Below, one piece after another: positions 1-12,501 of a DNA stretch of 64,000 nt. Below the pieces are notes generated by a model. That model searched no databases. It saw nothing but the letters and a program-made list of their open reading frames with translations, and was not told where the DNA came from. Source of the DNA: Ophthalmolycus amberensis (taxonomy: Eukaryota; Chordata; Actinopteri; Perciformes; Zoarcidae). The stretch is taken from assembly GCA_024529925.1 (NCBI GenBank), contig JAFEUB010001474.1, positions 357,001-421,000 of the forward strand. The letters are read 5' to 3'. Each line of letters begins with the position of its first letter. The first letter of the stretch is position 1. A program made the translations under genes and the position numbers.

Positions 1-219
1 CTCTACAAGTTGTATCGTCTATATTCAGTCAAAAACAGGCCGTGGTTTACTCTGACGTTAAATTTCACCAGCCGTCACAGGTTCAGTGTTGACAGATTTA
101 CAGACGACAGCAGGAGTTCAGGTTTCACTCTGAGAATGGAGACTAATTCTGATCCATATCTGGTTACTCTGAAAGATAGACACCTGCCTGTGTGTGATGA
201 ATATGAGACAGAGAAATAA
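1..219 (+). CDS. Open frame at window edge, possible 3' end of a gene
   Basis: Frame 1 is open from the first base to TAA 217-219 (72 codons) and is followed by an A-rich stretch. It reads SVKNRPWFTLTLNFTSRH and later DRHLPVCDEYETEK. Codon use is not obviously repeat-like, but I recognise no domain and cannot see upstream. It may be chance. Confidence 0.15.
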   Translation, partial: LYKLYRLYSVKNRPWFTLTLNFTSRHRFSVDRFTDDSRSSGFTLRMETNSDPYLVTLKDRHLPVCDEYETEK

Positions 220-1129
220 AAAAAAGGTTTGAGGCAGATATATGGTGTGAGGGGATTGGGAGAGAGGAGAAGGATGGTCAGGATATAAGGTGGTTACAGA
301 GGAAGAGGAGGAGGAAGGTGGACTGAGAAGGTAAGAGGATTATAAAGAAGAGAGATGGTGTAAATACTGTTGAGAGTTATACAGTAGATAAATGATACAG
401 GAAGGAAGGACTTCAGAAGTAAATGCAACTGCATACATTTCACAGACTGCAATTCTTTCTTTCCTTCTGGCCAGGTTTAATAAGCCAGGATCCTCCCCAG
501 CTGAGGGCTCAGTGGCAGGTCCTCTAATGTCCACTAGATGCTGCTCTACCTCAACACTAAATTCATTGAAAACTTGAATAGGAAACATCTCTCTACCAAC
601 ACAAAGCCATTACAGTTTTTACACAAGTTCAGCTCTCAAGAGATCATTTACATCCTTTTAGCATTAATGGTGTATTAAACCTTAAAGAACCATATGTGTT
701 TTTGATTGACCGACAAGTCTCTCAGTCCAACACTAGTCTGATTCATTTCCTCACAGAGGATGTGATGTGACGGACAGTTGGAGCACTTCAAGGCTTAGAT
801 GGATGGATGGACTCTTTGGCACAGCGGTGCTTTGATTTCATTGCCAACATGCTCACAATGACAATGCTAACACGTTGCAGCCGTTTCGACTGAAATCAGC
901 CGATTGAATAGACGCTTTCAGTGGTTATCAGCCTCATAGATTTGGGTTAGAAGGGGACTTTGACACCTACCAGTCGGAGCAGAAGGCCGTTCGCATGGTT
1001 GATCACCGATGCGAATACAAGGAGACGACGTCGACCTCTAGTGGCCTTAGCAGTTATGACCTGAGCCAAGGAGGAAGTCAGGTGAAGGAGTATGAAGAGC
1101 AAGTCCTCATAGGGACGATGTTGGGGTGG
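220..1129. other. Unassigned sequence
   Basis: No gene seen. GGA/GAGA-rich stretch at 240-330. The stretch 771-794 is the reverse complement of 4205-4228 with few changes, so both belong to a dispersed repeat. Confidence 0.4.
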
Positions 1130-1350
1130 ATGGATGGGTAAAGAAAACACAGGACTTTTACCTAGGTGGCCGCTGTTCATGTTCCGTGTGAAACCAAAAG
1201 TCGGTGTAGACATTTTACTGTATGCTACGTAACTTACGTCCTTAACATCAAGTTACAAAAGTTATGTACACAATCTTTTCCTTAACCTTACCAATTGTTT
1301 TTGTTGCCTAAACCTTTTTCGCAACGTTAATCCAACGTTCTTTTTCACAA
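1130..1350 (+). repeat. Dispersed repeat family B, copy 1
   Basis: Shares the order ACAGGACTTTTACC, CCGTGTGAAACCA, acgtaacttacg, AATCTTTTCCTTAA and TTTTGTTGCCTAAACC with copies near 11790, 51945, 54740 and 63690. Non-coding; short reading frames inside it are incidental. Confidence 0.6.
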
Positions 1351-2424
1351 TGGGGTAGATGCAGTTTGGCCTGCCTGAAGCATTAAGGCTATACATAAGG
1401 CTACACCGTGTAACTGTTTACCACAGGCAAATTCACTCAGAGCATTTCACTACAAGGAAGCTACAGACTGACAAATGCTGCCCTGGGCTTATAGGATCCT
1501 GGTAGTTGGTCCTCCGCCTGCGCAAACCCGTTAAAATCTTTTATTCAAAAGGTGTCGCAACTGTCGCAAATTGACATTGCTGCTGGTATGAATAGTTTTA
1601 ACGCAAAATATTGGCAGGTGAGTATTTTTCAGCTGATAACATTTGAAATGGGTGATGATTGTACTGTGATTGTGATGATGAGTGTATGATATTGACCATG
1701 TTCATCTTATTTTAATATGTGAGCATGCTGACATTAGCTAATTGATACTACACAAAGAAGGTCATTATCTTTGCAGATATTTGGTCATAAAACAAAGTGA
1801 AAACCACAAATGTTACATACCATTGATAGTAAATACTTCCAGAATCAGCAGATCCTCCCGATTTGCAACTGTATTGTGATTTTATGGCTGACAGAGATGG
1901 CTGCTGGCAGGAAGCAACCCAAACAAAACACGAATGTGATCTGAGTATTTCAATATATCTTTTTAGATATATAAATACCTGTTGATATGAAAATAGTCTC
2001 AGAGTGGGTCCTTGCTGATTGACTCTGAGCGGTTGTTGTAAAAATAGTAGTGAAGCCTGGTCGATAGCCTCCTGGCCTGCAGTCTTCTGTCATCAGCAGC
2101 AGGGTGACCTGAGGATCCTGTTACAGGTGAAAGGGTCTCCTGCTGCTGAGTGACCTGCTTTAGCACTCGAACCACCAAGGGGTCCTTTCTATATATCATC
2201 AAAGTTCAGTAAGTCACATTAGCTTTTATTTGTCCAGAACATTTAAAACATTTATTAAGCTGAGTCATGCTGCACTTCACTAAGCCTTGTGACTTAATTT
2301 ATCATCTCTGTGAAGAAATAGTTTTTTACAAGCATGAGTCAACTTCAGCTGGACCTCATGAGTTAAAAATAATGATGAGCAGCTAGACATGAGGTGTCTT
2401 ATCCAACATCTTCTCCCTGCACCT
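1351..2424. other. Unassigned sequence
   Basis: No exon pattern, RNA gene or clear repeat seen on either strand. Confidence 0.4.
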
Positions 2425-2720
2425 CGTCAAATACCTAGGGACGCCTGATCAGTGGTCCGACGCTTCAAACTTTGATGCTCTTTGTAAACCTCTACAATCC
2501 GTTTTGGACGTGTCAGGGACACCGTGTTGGTTTTTTTGCTTTGTTTTTTCAAAAATAAACTAAAATAAATTACAATGGTATGTGTATGTAGTTTTAGGTG
2601 TACTTGGTTAGGCAATACAACTACTTAGTTAGGTATAGGAAAATATTGTGATTTGGTTAAATAAAGTAAATTTCTTGCGCAAGTTTGTTACGCTTGTTAC
2701 GTACGTTAAGTACATAGCTT
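2425..2720 (-). repeat. Dispersed repeat family B, copy 2 (reversed)
   Basis: The reverse complement carries the CATAGTTTGAAGCGT-like segment, then CTAACTAAGTAGTTGTATTGCC and CAATATTTTCCT, in the same relative order as at 11790-12180 reading from the other strand. Confidence 0.5.
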
Positions 2721-3499
2721 ATATAAGAAAACTATGGTAAAATAAGTATGTTTGACCCATTCATCCTCCCTAAGTGACCTTTCTCACTCTTTATACTCAG
2801 TTACTTTGACTGTCTAACAATGACTCAGATGGGTTAGTTGAAAGCCCCCTGTGTCTCATACAGACACTAATCTCACTAAAAAGAAATCAGATGAGCAAGA
2901 AACAGCAAGCAGTCAGGTGACAATTTTATCCTGATAATCAAGATTAATTTAGTTGGAGCTACACTGGAAAGTGAGAAGGATGTACAGAACTACATTACAC
3001 AGTAACATTTATAACAACTGCATTCCATTTTCATGAGCAGTTCCATAGCCCTGCTTTAGTGCATGCTCACTCCCCGTGATGACTTGCTGGTTACTTGAAT
3101 AGAACAGAGCCGTTGTTCATTTTCTCAGTAACACCTGTGCTTTTCTGTCAAAATGTCTGCTGGGAAAAATGAATATTGTCCTAAAAAGGGTTGTAAGAAC
3201 AGATGACACTCATATTAAATATATATATATAATTATATTATATTTGCACTTATAAGAAGGATTTAAACTATGGGGTGACACAGTGTAGTAGTGTGTAAAT
3301 CAAAAAGGTTTCTCCATAGGTTTCTCCAAATCACCACCCCTTGGAGATTTTGAACTTTCAAAATTGGTAAAGGATGGCATGGCCACCATGTTACCCCCTT
3401 TACACCTTGCATTAAAAGGTGTTTTGGGTGATCGGATCGCAATCGGATAGCTATAACTCATATCTACAATCTGGATCAAGATGCATTTCAGTGCCTGGT
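2721..3499. other. Unassigned, with a short TA-rich run near 3220
   Basis: No coding signal seen. An AT-rich stretch lies at about 3215-3245. Confidence 0.4.
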
Positions 3500-4035
3500 G
3501 TAAATGGGGCCTGTGTGAAACTAGCTGCGACGAGGCCGAGTTCTGATGTTGCTGTGATGCTTCTTTAATCTAAAGAACCTTGTTCAGACCTGGCATTAAC
3601 ATGCGCAATAAAGGTTTTACATTTTTAGAGGTTTAGAGATTCTTAGTTGGCTGAGTACTCAATGTGCCTTTTATTGCAATTGTCCCATCATCAGGTGAAT
3701 AATTTGAGCTCAGTGGATTCAGAGGTAGTATTCATTTTGCCCACCAGAGACTGACATTTAGAGTGCAGGAAGGAATTCACAACAATGCGTTTTGGGTGAT
3801 TTGATCACAAATGGACAGCTCTCGACAGGTGTGAATGCACCCAAGACGCAATGAGGTCCGATCACACAGATCACATTCGGAGGTGGTCTGGGCCGCATGT
3901 GGCCACGATCTTCCAGCAGTGGTGACGCGAATGTGTCCCAACATCCTCAACTGATGTCTTCTACTACTGACAGAAGTACGTACTAATTTGTGTGCCAACG
4001 GCGTCATATTGGTTCTCAACACGCATAATCACGAC
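3500..4035. repeat. MITE-like repeat, diverged
   Basis: Contains GTTCAGACCTGGCATTAACA and, twice (3420 and 3786), a TTTTGGGTGAT plus 'gatc' segment followed by text on a tenfold wavelength typical of a fish MITE (GACAGCTCTCGACAGGTGTG at 3815). I know this wording from fish repeats in general but cannot name the family. Confidence 0.4.
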
Positions 4036-4503
4036 GTCTGAAAATAGAGATATATTATGAGTGCATCAAACATCTTGGGAAATGTGGGTTGCCTGGAACA
4101 CGCCAAGGAATAGACCAACTCCATGGGAGTTGTAGTTTTCTCCTTCAGCTTTTATGTCCAAAGATTTGTCTCTGACCCTTTGGTGAGTTTCATGTCAATC
4201 CAAACCTTGAAGTGCTCCAACTGTCAGTCACCTAAACGTGTTTATGAGAACACCTGTTACTGTAGGAGCCCTGGATGCCCACAACGCTATGCCAAGAACT
4301 GCTAAGAATCTTCATACTGATTGGCTGGTTGACAAGGGGCGGGTCGTCCGGAGGCGGAGCTTCTACTTGGTCCCTTGTCATATGTCACTGCTGTGTTTCA
4401 GCATGCAGAAGGCCCCTGGTTAGCACACTGCACTGGTCTCTGATGGGCCCACACAGACTTACAGCTAACATGTTTGTTGATGTTGTGGCACCTGTTTAAT
4501 AAA
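4036..4503 (+). other. Unassigned, ends in a polyadenylation signal
   Basis: AATAAA at 4498-4503 is preceded by short frames without known domains. Could be the end of a non-coding transcript. Positions 4205-4228 match 771-794 in reverse. Confidence 0.25.
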
Positions 4504-4689
4504 GATTGATTTCACTTGTGTTTTCATCCAATTCAAGTGGCTCCTCTGCATTTCCAGGCTGCTCATGTTTGTCGTTGCCTCACCCTGACACTAAAATTAG
4601 CGCTGCAGCTCTGGATCTTTTAACGTATGATGTAAAAATAGCAGGGAGGGAAGTCTGCTCACCACACAGCAGATATACAGGGCAGACTG

Positions 4690-4856
4690 AGTGTAAGCTG
4701 ATTAAAGTGAACTGCAGAAACAGACAGCGGACATATCGACAGACAGACAGAGAGATAGACAGGCAGTTCACCTTAATGTTAACAGTTACTGGTCACAGCA
4801 GCAGATGTAAACAGACAGACAGACCTTGAGAGAAAGACAGACGGAAAGACATTCAG
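4690..4856 (+). other. Possible non-coding first exon of the acidic gene
   Basis: The sequence ends ACATTCAG followed by GTAAGTCAG, a near-perfect splice donor, with no open frame carrying an ATG into it. It would supply the 5' UTR that the acceptor at 7478 calls for. Upstream at about 4633-4642 is an AT-rich GTAAAAATAG, close to a MEF2 or TATA-like site. The exon start is a guess. Confidence 0.3.
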
Positions 4857-4917
4857 GTAAGTCAGGATCGGGTTTATGATTTCTCTGAATTTATTGAACT
4901 TATAACTTGACTTATAC

Positions 4918-4955
<38 letters not shown>

Positions 4956-4995
4956 ATATATTGAAAAAAATTAAATAATTATATATATAATAATT
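4918..4995. repeat. TA microsatellite
   Basis: Interrupted (TA)n in the presumed first intron of the acidic gene. Confidence 0.9.
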
Positions 4996-7478
4996 TTTTT
5001 TATTTATGTTTTCAACAGTGCTGGTTGTGTTGGGAGGAGTTCTAGTTCTTGTAGTGTTTCCAGTAGTGTTTTCGTTTTTGAAGGTTTGTTAGCAATCTTT
5101 GTGCTAAGCTAAGTCTAGGCTAAATTCTGTTGAGGAACTGCTCTATAATTTGCAAGCTGAGGGTCATGTGAGGGACAAGAAGACTGCCCATTTGAAAAGG
5201 CAAACAAGCTGGAGGTGTGAAGTTAGAAAGAAGTGAGTTTACCAGAACTCTGTAGTCCGCTCCACATCTTTGCTTCCTTCAGGCCAGCGGCTACATTAGG
5301 CTACATTAGCTGCCGCTAACAAAACACATCTGAATCTCCAACCCAACCGTCGTTCGTCGAGTTGCATCGTGGGTAATGTAGATGCCACATTTTGACAAAG
5401 AAGAAGAATGTTTGGGATTAAAAAGACATCTTTAGTTCTGTCATTTGAAAGGTATTTTATGCTGAAATCCTAACTCTGTCAAACATTTTTATGAAATGAA
5501 ACTAAGACAACTCCCGAGCCACTATGCTACGAGTCTTTCTGCTAAGCTAAGCTAAACACAGAAATGTGGACATTAACACCACTGCTTTTATGAATGGAAT
5601 GTTCCAATAGTTCAGAATATTAGCTTTTTGGTTAACTTTTCCAGAGTCAGATAAGAAGATGGATATTAGTTTGATCTCTGTGAGTCCAGTACAGATAGAG
5701 GTCCAGGGCATGTTTGGCTTAGCTTAACACAGTTTAGGGGAAGCTAACTAGCGCCTAAAAAGATAAAAGAAAATCCACCTTCCAACAATGCTGATTGTGC
5801 GTAAACGATTGTGTATCCCAGGAGCAGGGCTGCACTTGTATCCATAGTTGTAAGAAGCACTTCAGATGTTGAGGTCACCGTTATTTGAGTCTCAGCACTT
5901 CGGGGGTCTTCTTCAACATTATCACATGCAGGGGCCTGAGGCCTGAGCTCATTTCCTAAATTTGAGTCACAGTTATTTGGATGACTCAGCCTCATTATCA
6001 ACACAGACACTGCTAAGTCCCAGAGTCCATCTTCCAGACAGGCAGGGATTTAAGACTTTGACCTCTGTTTTACACAGAAGTTCTCTGTAACACCATCACT
6101 TTTTACATTCATTTCTATTGGTTTTAATTCAATTTCATAAAGAAAAAAACCTGACAGCGACTTGAAACTTAAAGAAATATTGACTGTGATGGATTTTCTG
6201 TCTTATCTTTGCATGGTAAAACAATTGAGTGCAGGAAGTGTATTGTTGGTGTGTTCAAAGACATCCTTATATCAAGAGATTTAAGTCAAACAACAACGAC
6301 CAAATACATTTTTACAACAGCCATGTTTGTCTTTTTCTGACTAAATATTGACAAAATCATGAAAATTAAATGAAATGAAAATTACATAGAAAATGGTTTA
6401 TTAAATGTAGATGTCTCATCACACGTCAATTATGCTGACAGAAATTTGAAAGTTAAATAATAATGTAGTGGTGCAATGCAGAATTTAAGTTTAAAACACA
6501 AAATAAATACTAACATGAAGAGAATGTGAATTGGTTACAGTGTTGACATTATGTCAAAGACATCTTGTGTTGCAGAGATATCTGAAATGAGCATGCAAAC
6601 CAGATAGCCCCGACCCGTCCTTTCTTGTCATACCACTTGTACCTCGAGAGGCAATAGTGAGTCATTGGAACGTTCACTCTGACCTCAGACCAACATGAGA
6701 GGACAAAGAGGTAGAGCTGCCCTGAGCACTTGTCCATCACGGTTAAGTTACAGGGTCTGGTTCTGATGCTGGGGGGGCCAACACGACTCTTTGCCATCTT
6801 CGCAGACTCGGCACTGTGGTGTTTTCTTGGTGTTTTTGCTGTTTGAAGTACATTGCTGACCTGTGTTTAATTATAGAGTGACGCCTGTTGTGTTGTGTCA
6901 CAGTTTGACCAGTCGGTCTTCAACAAGACACCGACTGCACTGAGAACTGGACCCAATCTGGATTAATTCATTCATCTATCTTTGTTGTTTTGTAGGTATG
7001 TATGAATTCCGGAGCTCATGAATTCTGTGTATGTATACATAGTGTTTCATATATCTGTCTGCTTGCTTTTTGTATGCCGACTGAGGAAACAGGAGGGAAA
7101 GGCAGTCAGAAAGGTAGAGCATGACACAGTTCGCGAAATGTATTTGCAGCAGGAGCCGTATCACACAGTGGCAGAATTATTTTATGCTTTATTGATTGTG
7201 GAAAAATGATCACCAGATTAAGCGTTAATTACAATAATTGTTAGTGGGAGCCCTGCTGTGATGGATTACTTAAAGATGTCTGGAGTCTCAATGAGTTGAT
7301 GCTTGTACTGTAGTAAAATGAACAGTCAAGTATCAGATGTCTGGTGATTCTTCCCCAGCACATGAACGAACCAGAGACAGCCACACAGAAAATTTGACAC
7401 TGTAGAAATGCAACATAACACCATGAGTGACAGGTTCGTTATTGTTTCTGATGTTTGTTGCTTGTGTGTGTCTTATAG
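4996..7478. other. Presumed first intron of the acidic gene
   Basis: No recognised repeat. On the minus strand 6797-6549 an 82-codon frame starts MAKSRVGPPS and contains SRYKWYDKKGRVGAIW. It lacks a known domain and supporting splice sites, so I do not call it a gene. Confidence 0.35.
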
Positions 7479-7486
7479 GCAACAAG

Positions 7487-7620
7487 ATGTTGTCAAAAAA
7501 GGAGGCGAAGAACACCTTCAGCAACGGGCCGCTGAGAGACCAATGGGAGCAGAAAGCTCAGAGCGTGGCAGACCAGTGCAAACAGGAGGCCGAATGGAAG
7601 AAGAAAAGTTCCTTCAAAGA
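7487..7620 (+). CDS. Acidic W-x3-W gene, coding exon 1
   Basis: Codes residues 1-44 plus two bases of codon 45. The acceptor tcttatag ends at 7478 and the exon opens GGCAACAAG before ATG 7487. The frame stays open through the acceptor, so a coding upstream exon cannot be excluded. The exon ends AAAGA before donor GTGAGG. It carries single Trp residues (RDQWEQ, EAEWKK) rather than the paired motif. Confidence 0.65.
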
Positions 7621-10600
7621 GTGAGGATATGTGATGTTTTTACTTGTTTTTGTGTCACAATACTGATGAAGTTTAGCATCATACAAAATGAATCTCACCA
7701 TACCATAAAGAGCTTGAAGATATTGCTAAACTGTGGACACAATCACATTAATAAAAACTGCTCTTGAACTGACTGTAAGATTCTCAGGCTTTTGCTGTAC
7801 ATACTGAGTCACCTGCAACTGGTGAGTTCACACTACAAGACTTTCAAAGTCGTCAGATCGCTGTACTGTTGAAACCTGTCTTGTAATTGGGAGTCTTGAA
7901 GCTATTGTGGTTTTCACACGACAAGACTGACTGGGGACAGGGAGTCAATGATGTTATACCACACACCAATCATGCTCGTTTGTTCAAGCAATCCGCGGAA
8001 CTTCCATTGTAGTGATATTTGTTTGATGTTGTCACTGGCACAGGCGTTCACAGAAACCCCTGTTTCCTCTATGTGAAAGACCAAACTTTGGTCCGTGTTG
8101 CAAATACAACATACACAGTCATGTCCCTATTGATACAGGCAACCCTTACCGCAGTTTTCAACTCTCATTGGCTGAAGCTCCCCGACAGGTCAATATATTT
8201 ACTATATATCTGCAATGCGTCTGCGATGCATCTGCGAGTGTCTCGGCTCACGTCTTTGAATAGTTCACAAATGGCGTTTAACCGCAGATTTACGAGCGCC
8301 GAGCAGACGCCAATTTGCCTCTGATCTGGGGCTTTACTCTGGGAGCTCCAAAAACTGTTTGCGGATGGGAAATCAGGCCCAAAATCGTGCAGTTTGAAGT
8401 AGACACTACCGACTGAATAATGGAGCTAATTGAGGGGAAGCACAGCCTAAATGGATGATTTCAGGTGGAAAAGGCATGTTCATCTTCTAGCACCACAGAC
8501 TAGCCACAAACTATTCCGTTTTCAGATCCAGAAACATGTTGTCCATCATAATTCAATGGAAATGCTCTTTGATGTGGCCCTTACTTGAATAAATATACAC
8601 ATAGACAAATGTGGTGCCGCTACAGAAGCATTGCATTCACTGCATAGAATCAAGCCACTTGTTCGGTCAATCACTGCTCTATATATATACGTATATATAT
8701 AGAGCAGTGATGATAAAGCAGTGATGAGTTGATTTCATATGTTTCTTTGTTTGTTTTTCGAATGTGCAGATCCTTCTCAAAGTGGAATTATCACTGGTCA
8801 CTCGTTTCCAATGGGGACTTTAAGAAGCTCACCAGCGGCGCAGATGAGGCGGAAAACAACAAGCCGAAAATCAAATTCAAAGTCGTCCCCCCTCCTCCCA
8901 AACCCAAATACGAGCCTGCTCCTCCTCCGCCTCCTCCCAAGAAAGCAGCTTCACCCAAACTTCGCAGGGCAAAACGTAAAGTTGAAGTGGATGTGTTTCG
9001 TCTGTGCTGGAAAGACTCCTGGATGAGCATGAAGCCTCCCAAATATCTTTACCTGAAGGCCAAAGAGACAAAAACCAGAATCCCAGGGTTCACAACCATA
9101 GAGCTAACAAACAACAAGGAGTACAAACCAAAGGAGTACGGATCCAAGGCCGAATGGGCGTCTCCTGCTGATGAATGGAGTGACTCCTGGAAACAGGTAC
9201 CAGGACTGACACAAACTGATGACTTTGCATTAAGAGACACTAAAACTAATACCATTGGTCAGATTTTGATCATATTATGGGCAAAGTGTGTGAGTCATGG
9301 CTGGTGCTGTGAAGCATTGACTAAGTTATGAGTATTGGTGTTGCTCAACCTTTAGGCCACAAGAGTTAAGGGAATACTAATGTCGCATTTCCACTGCTTG
9401 ACTTGAATCGCTTGGAACCGTTCTTTTTTATTTTCCATTGGTAAATGTTGTGGATAGTACCTGGTATCAGTTTTTTTCATAGGTATCACCTCAATCAAGT
9501 TTCGAAGCTAACTGTACTATTGGTGCGAATCATCACGAGAGTCGTCACTTGCGTGACACGGGGCATCTTGCACAAACCCAATGTTTTTAAATAGTTAGTT
9601 GACGCACATTTTTTTTCACTCAACTTAGATTTAAAAAAATAGCCAAGCCGTGGTTAGTTGACGAATTACAGACGTTTCTCTGCTTGGTCACCAACGAAAG
9701 AATCCAGCAAGAGAAAACAAGAGAACAATGTGTCTGTGTCGCGTTGAAGATGATGTCCCAGCAGTTTCATGGAACATCACGATGACAATTAGTTAAGAAC
9801 ACCCCCTACCTTGAGGGGGTACTCTCTGCAGAGGAGGTGTATCAGGAGTCGAGTCGAGCCATGCTGACAGATTGTCGGTGCGTAATAACTAGTCTGCGTG
9901 GTTTTGTCAGAAGTTGGCTGTATAGGCTATTATTTACACATCGCTGAAATCCGCCATTAAACAGAGTAGAAGAAGGAGTAGAGGTTGCAAACCAGAAACT
10001 AAATAAGTAACCTTGGTCGATCAAGAAGAGAAAAATGGAGAGAGGTGTTCAGGAATTTGTTTAATTGGGTAAGTTGTAGTTATTCTTTCATGTTAGCTAA
10101 TATTGGCCATGCTTCATGCTGTCCGGAGACATAGACAATATAAATATATATATCAGTGAACACGCAGGCATCGAAAACAGCGAATCCGTCATGTGAGTTA
10201 AATGTTTGCTTTGTCAGAACAAAGGCGTTTCAATATCCCATTTCCCAATTCTTCTTCAAACAACCTCAAACAACCTCAATCAAGCGTAAAAACTTTTGTG
10301 CGAAGTTTTATGAAACTTTTCTCATGCGATACTTCACAATGCATTCTATGTTTTTTTTCCATATGAGAATTGTGAAAAGAGAACCTGTGGCAGCTGAGCA
10401 GGTGCGTTTGTCCCATCCATCTATCAATCAATCATTCCACATCTGTGTCACGCTGATTCATCCATGACCTCCCCAGATCACAAGAATAGAGACAACTGGT
10501 CAATAGGTGCAAAATGACCAAGTAACACTTTGTCAACCATCTTTTGTCTTCATTGTTCCATTGTCCAGGTGAAGAGTCCTGCCCAGTTGGAGCGCTCTGA

Positions 10601-12467
10601 GGAGAAACAATTCCAGTGGGAGATTTTGTTTGAAAGAAACCGGCGGTGCAAAACTGAGATAGACGTCTTTTCTCTTCCTGTCTGGGCCGGTACTTGGAAA
10701 TTCATTAACTTTGCCTTCAGACAGCAAAAGAAGGACTGGGATCGTATCTGGCCTGAATACCAACAAAACCTCAGCAACAAGTTTGACAAACAACTTGAGG
10801 AGCAGGTGGGGATTGAAATCAGTTGTTTTCTTGTTATTTTTTTCCTTTTCAAATGTGTTGGTCATTATAAGAAAAAAACACAGATTTATATGTCAGGTTA
10901 GATGCTTATTATCACTGAGCAACCAGGACTCCCATTCAGTGTTTACAAATGTGTGTTGTGATCTTCAACTAGGAGGAGCCCTCAGACTGGGAGGATTCAT
11001 GGGAAATGTCCAGTACTGAGTTTGAACCAAAAGACATCGCAAACAACGAGACACCAACTGCAAGCTCTGAAACCACAGAAATGATGAGGATAAACAATGT
11101 TTTCATGCCCGGATGGAGTGACTCCTGGCTGCTCTCTGCTGCTCCTCTGGAGGAAGAAGAAGAACGGCACATGAACTGGAGCTCCTGCTGGGGCTTCAGG
11201 CAGCAGACCAGGTGGGTCGGCGCTGGTTGTCCCAATGACCGTAACGATAATCCTCCACTTTAACCAATAGAGTGAATTCCTAAAATGCACCGTGGAAGGT
11301 TACGTGTTCTTCACACCTACTGACTCACACTAGCAGGCCACTTTGCACATCAAAGCCGGTCATTTTCACACATTGTTTTCAGGTCCCGGTAGCTCGTAGA
11401 CGTTAAATCCTATTGAATAGTGAAGCCATTCACTGCAACCATTGAACTTTCCCACATTTGTTTGAAGTACTTTTACATAGTTGAGTTGGAGCTAACAGCT
11501 CAGCTGCTAACAGCTTCTAAACAAGACGCAAGCTAAACAAGTGTGTTTGGTTGTCTTCAGGTTGTCGCAGTGGACATTTAAAGTTAAACTTTCCTCAACT
11601 TGAGAGTACAGCCAGTACGTCAAGTACCGATGCTTGGTCAGTGACCTTCACCTTGTGATGCTGACGCACCGAGGCACCCTTTAGCATCTGAAAGACGACT
11701 GGGCTGTTAACTAACTCCAATGTAAACCCATATTCATCATTATAAGACAGTCAGAGCAACTGGCGTAGTAAAGAGCAGGGAAGTCAGCATAGGATGGACC
11801 GATCAAACAAACAAAGAACTTTCAACCAGGAAACCACTGTTGTTGTCCTGTGTGAAACCAAGACAACGTTTCGTTTTTTTACCGTAGTTGTGTTACATAA
11901 CTTCACATTAATAAAGTCAGTTACATAACAAGGGTAGTTATACAAACGTATTTCAACCCAAACCACAATCTTTTCCTAAAGCTAACTAAGTAGTTTTGTT
12001 GAGTAATAAAACCTAAAAATGAAGTAAACCATCAAAAGAGAGTGTAGGCATTTAACGTGAACAAAGACTTTTATTTTGAAAATACTGTTGACACGCGTTC
12101 CCTTGAGTCCAAACTGACGCCAGAGGTGTACCTGGAGCATCATAGTTTGAAGCATAGGGACACTGACCAAGCTGCAGTATTTGACGAGTTAGGAGTGAGA
12201 ACTTGTTGGAATAGCGGGTGAGGTACCACGATGTTATTGTTTTGTGAAATCACATAATTCCCAGCATGATTGGATTGTGTATTCAGTTGAAATCACCAAT
12301 GTATTTGCAAAGTATTGCTGTTAAATAAATGTGGTGGAGAAAAAGTGGTGGAGAAAAAGTGCAATGTTTGCACTTGCAGTAACAAAAATGAATTAGCATG
12401 AAATAGAAATACTCAAATACAGTACAAGATTGTACTAAAGTGAACTCGTATATACAGTATAATACTG

Positions 12468-12501
<34 letters not shown>

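Noticed and set aside
6549..6797. 82-codon minus-strand frame with plausible composition
   Set aside because: No recognised domain, no fitting splice partners, and it lies in the presumed first intron of a + strand gene.
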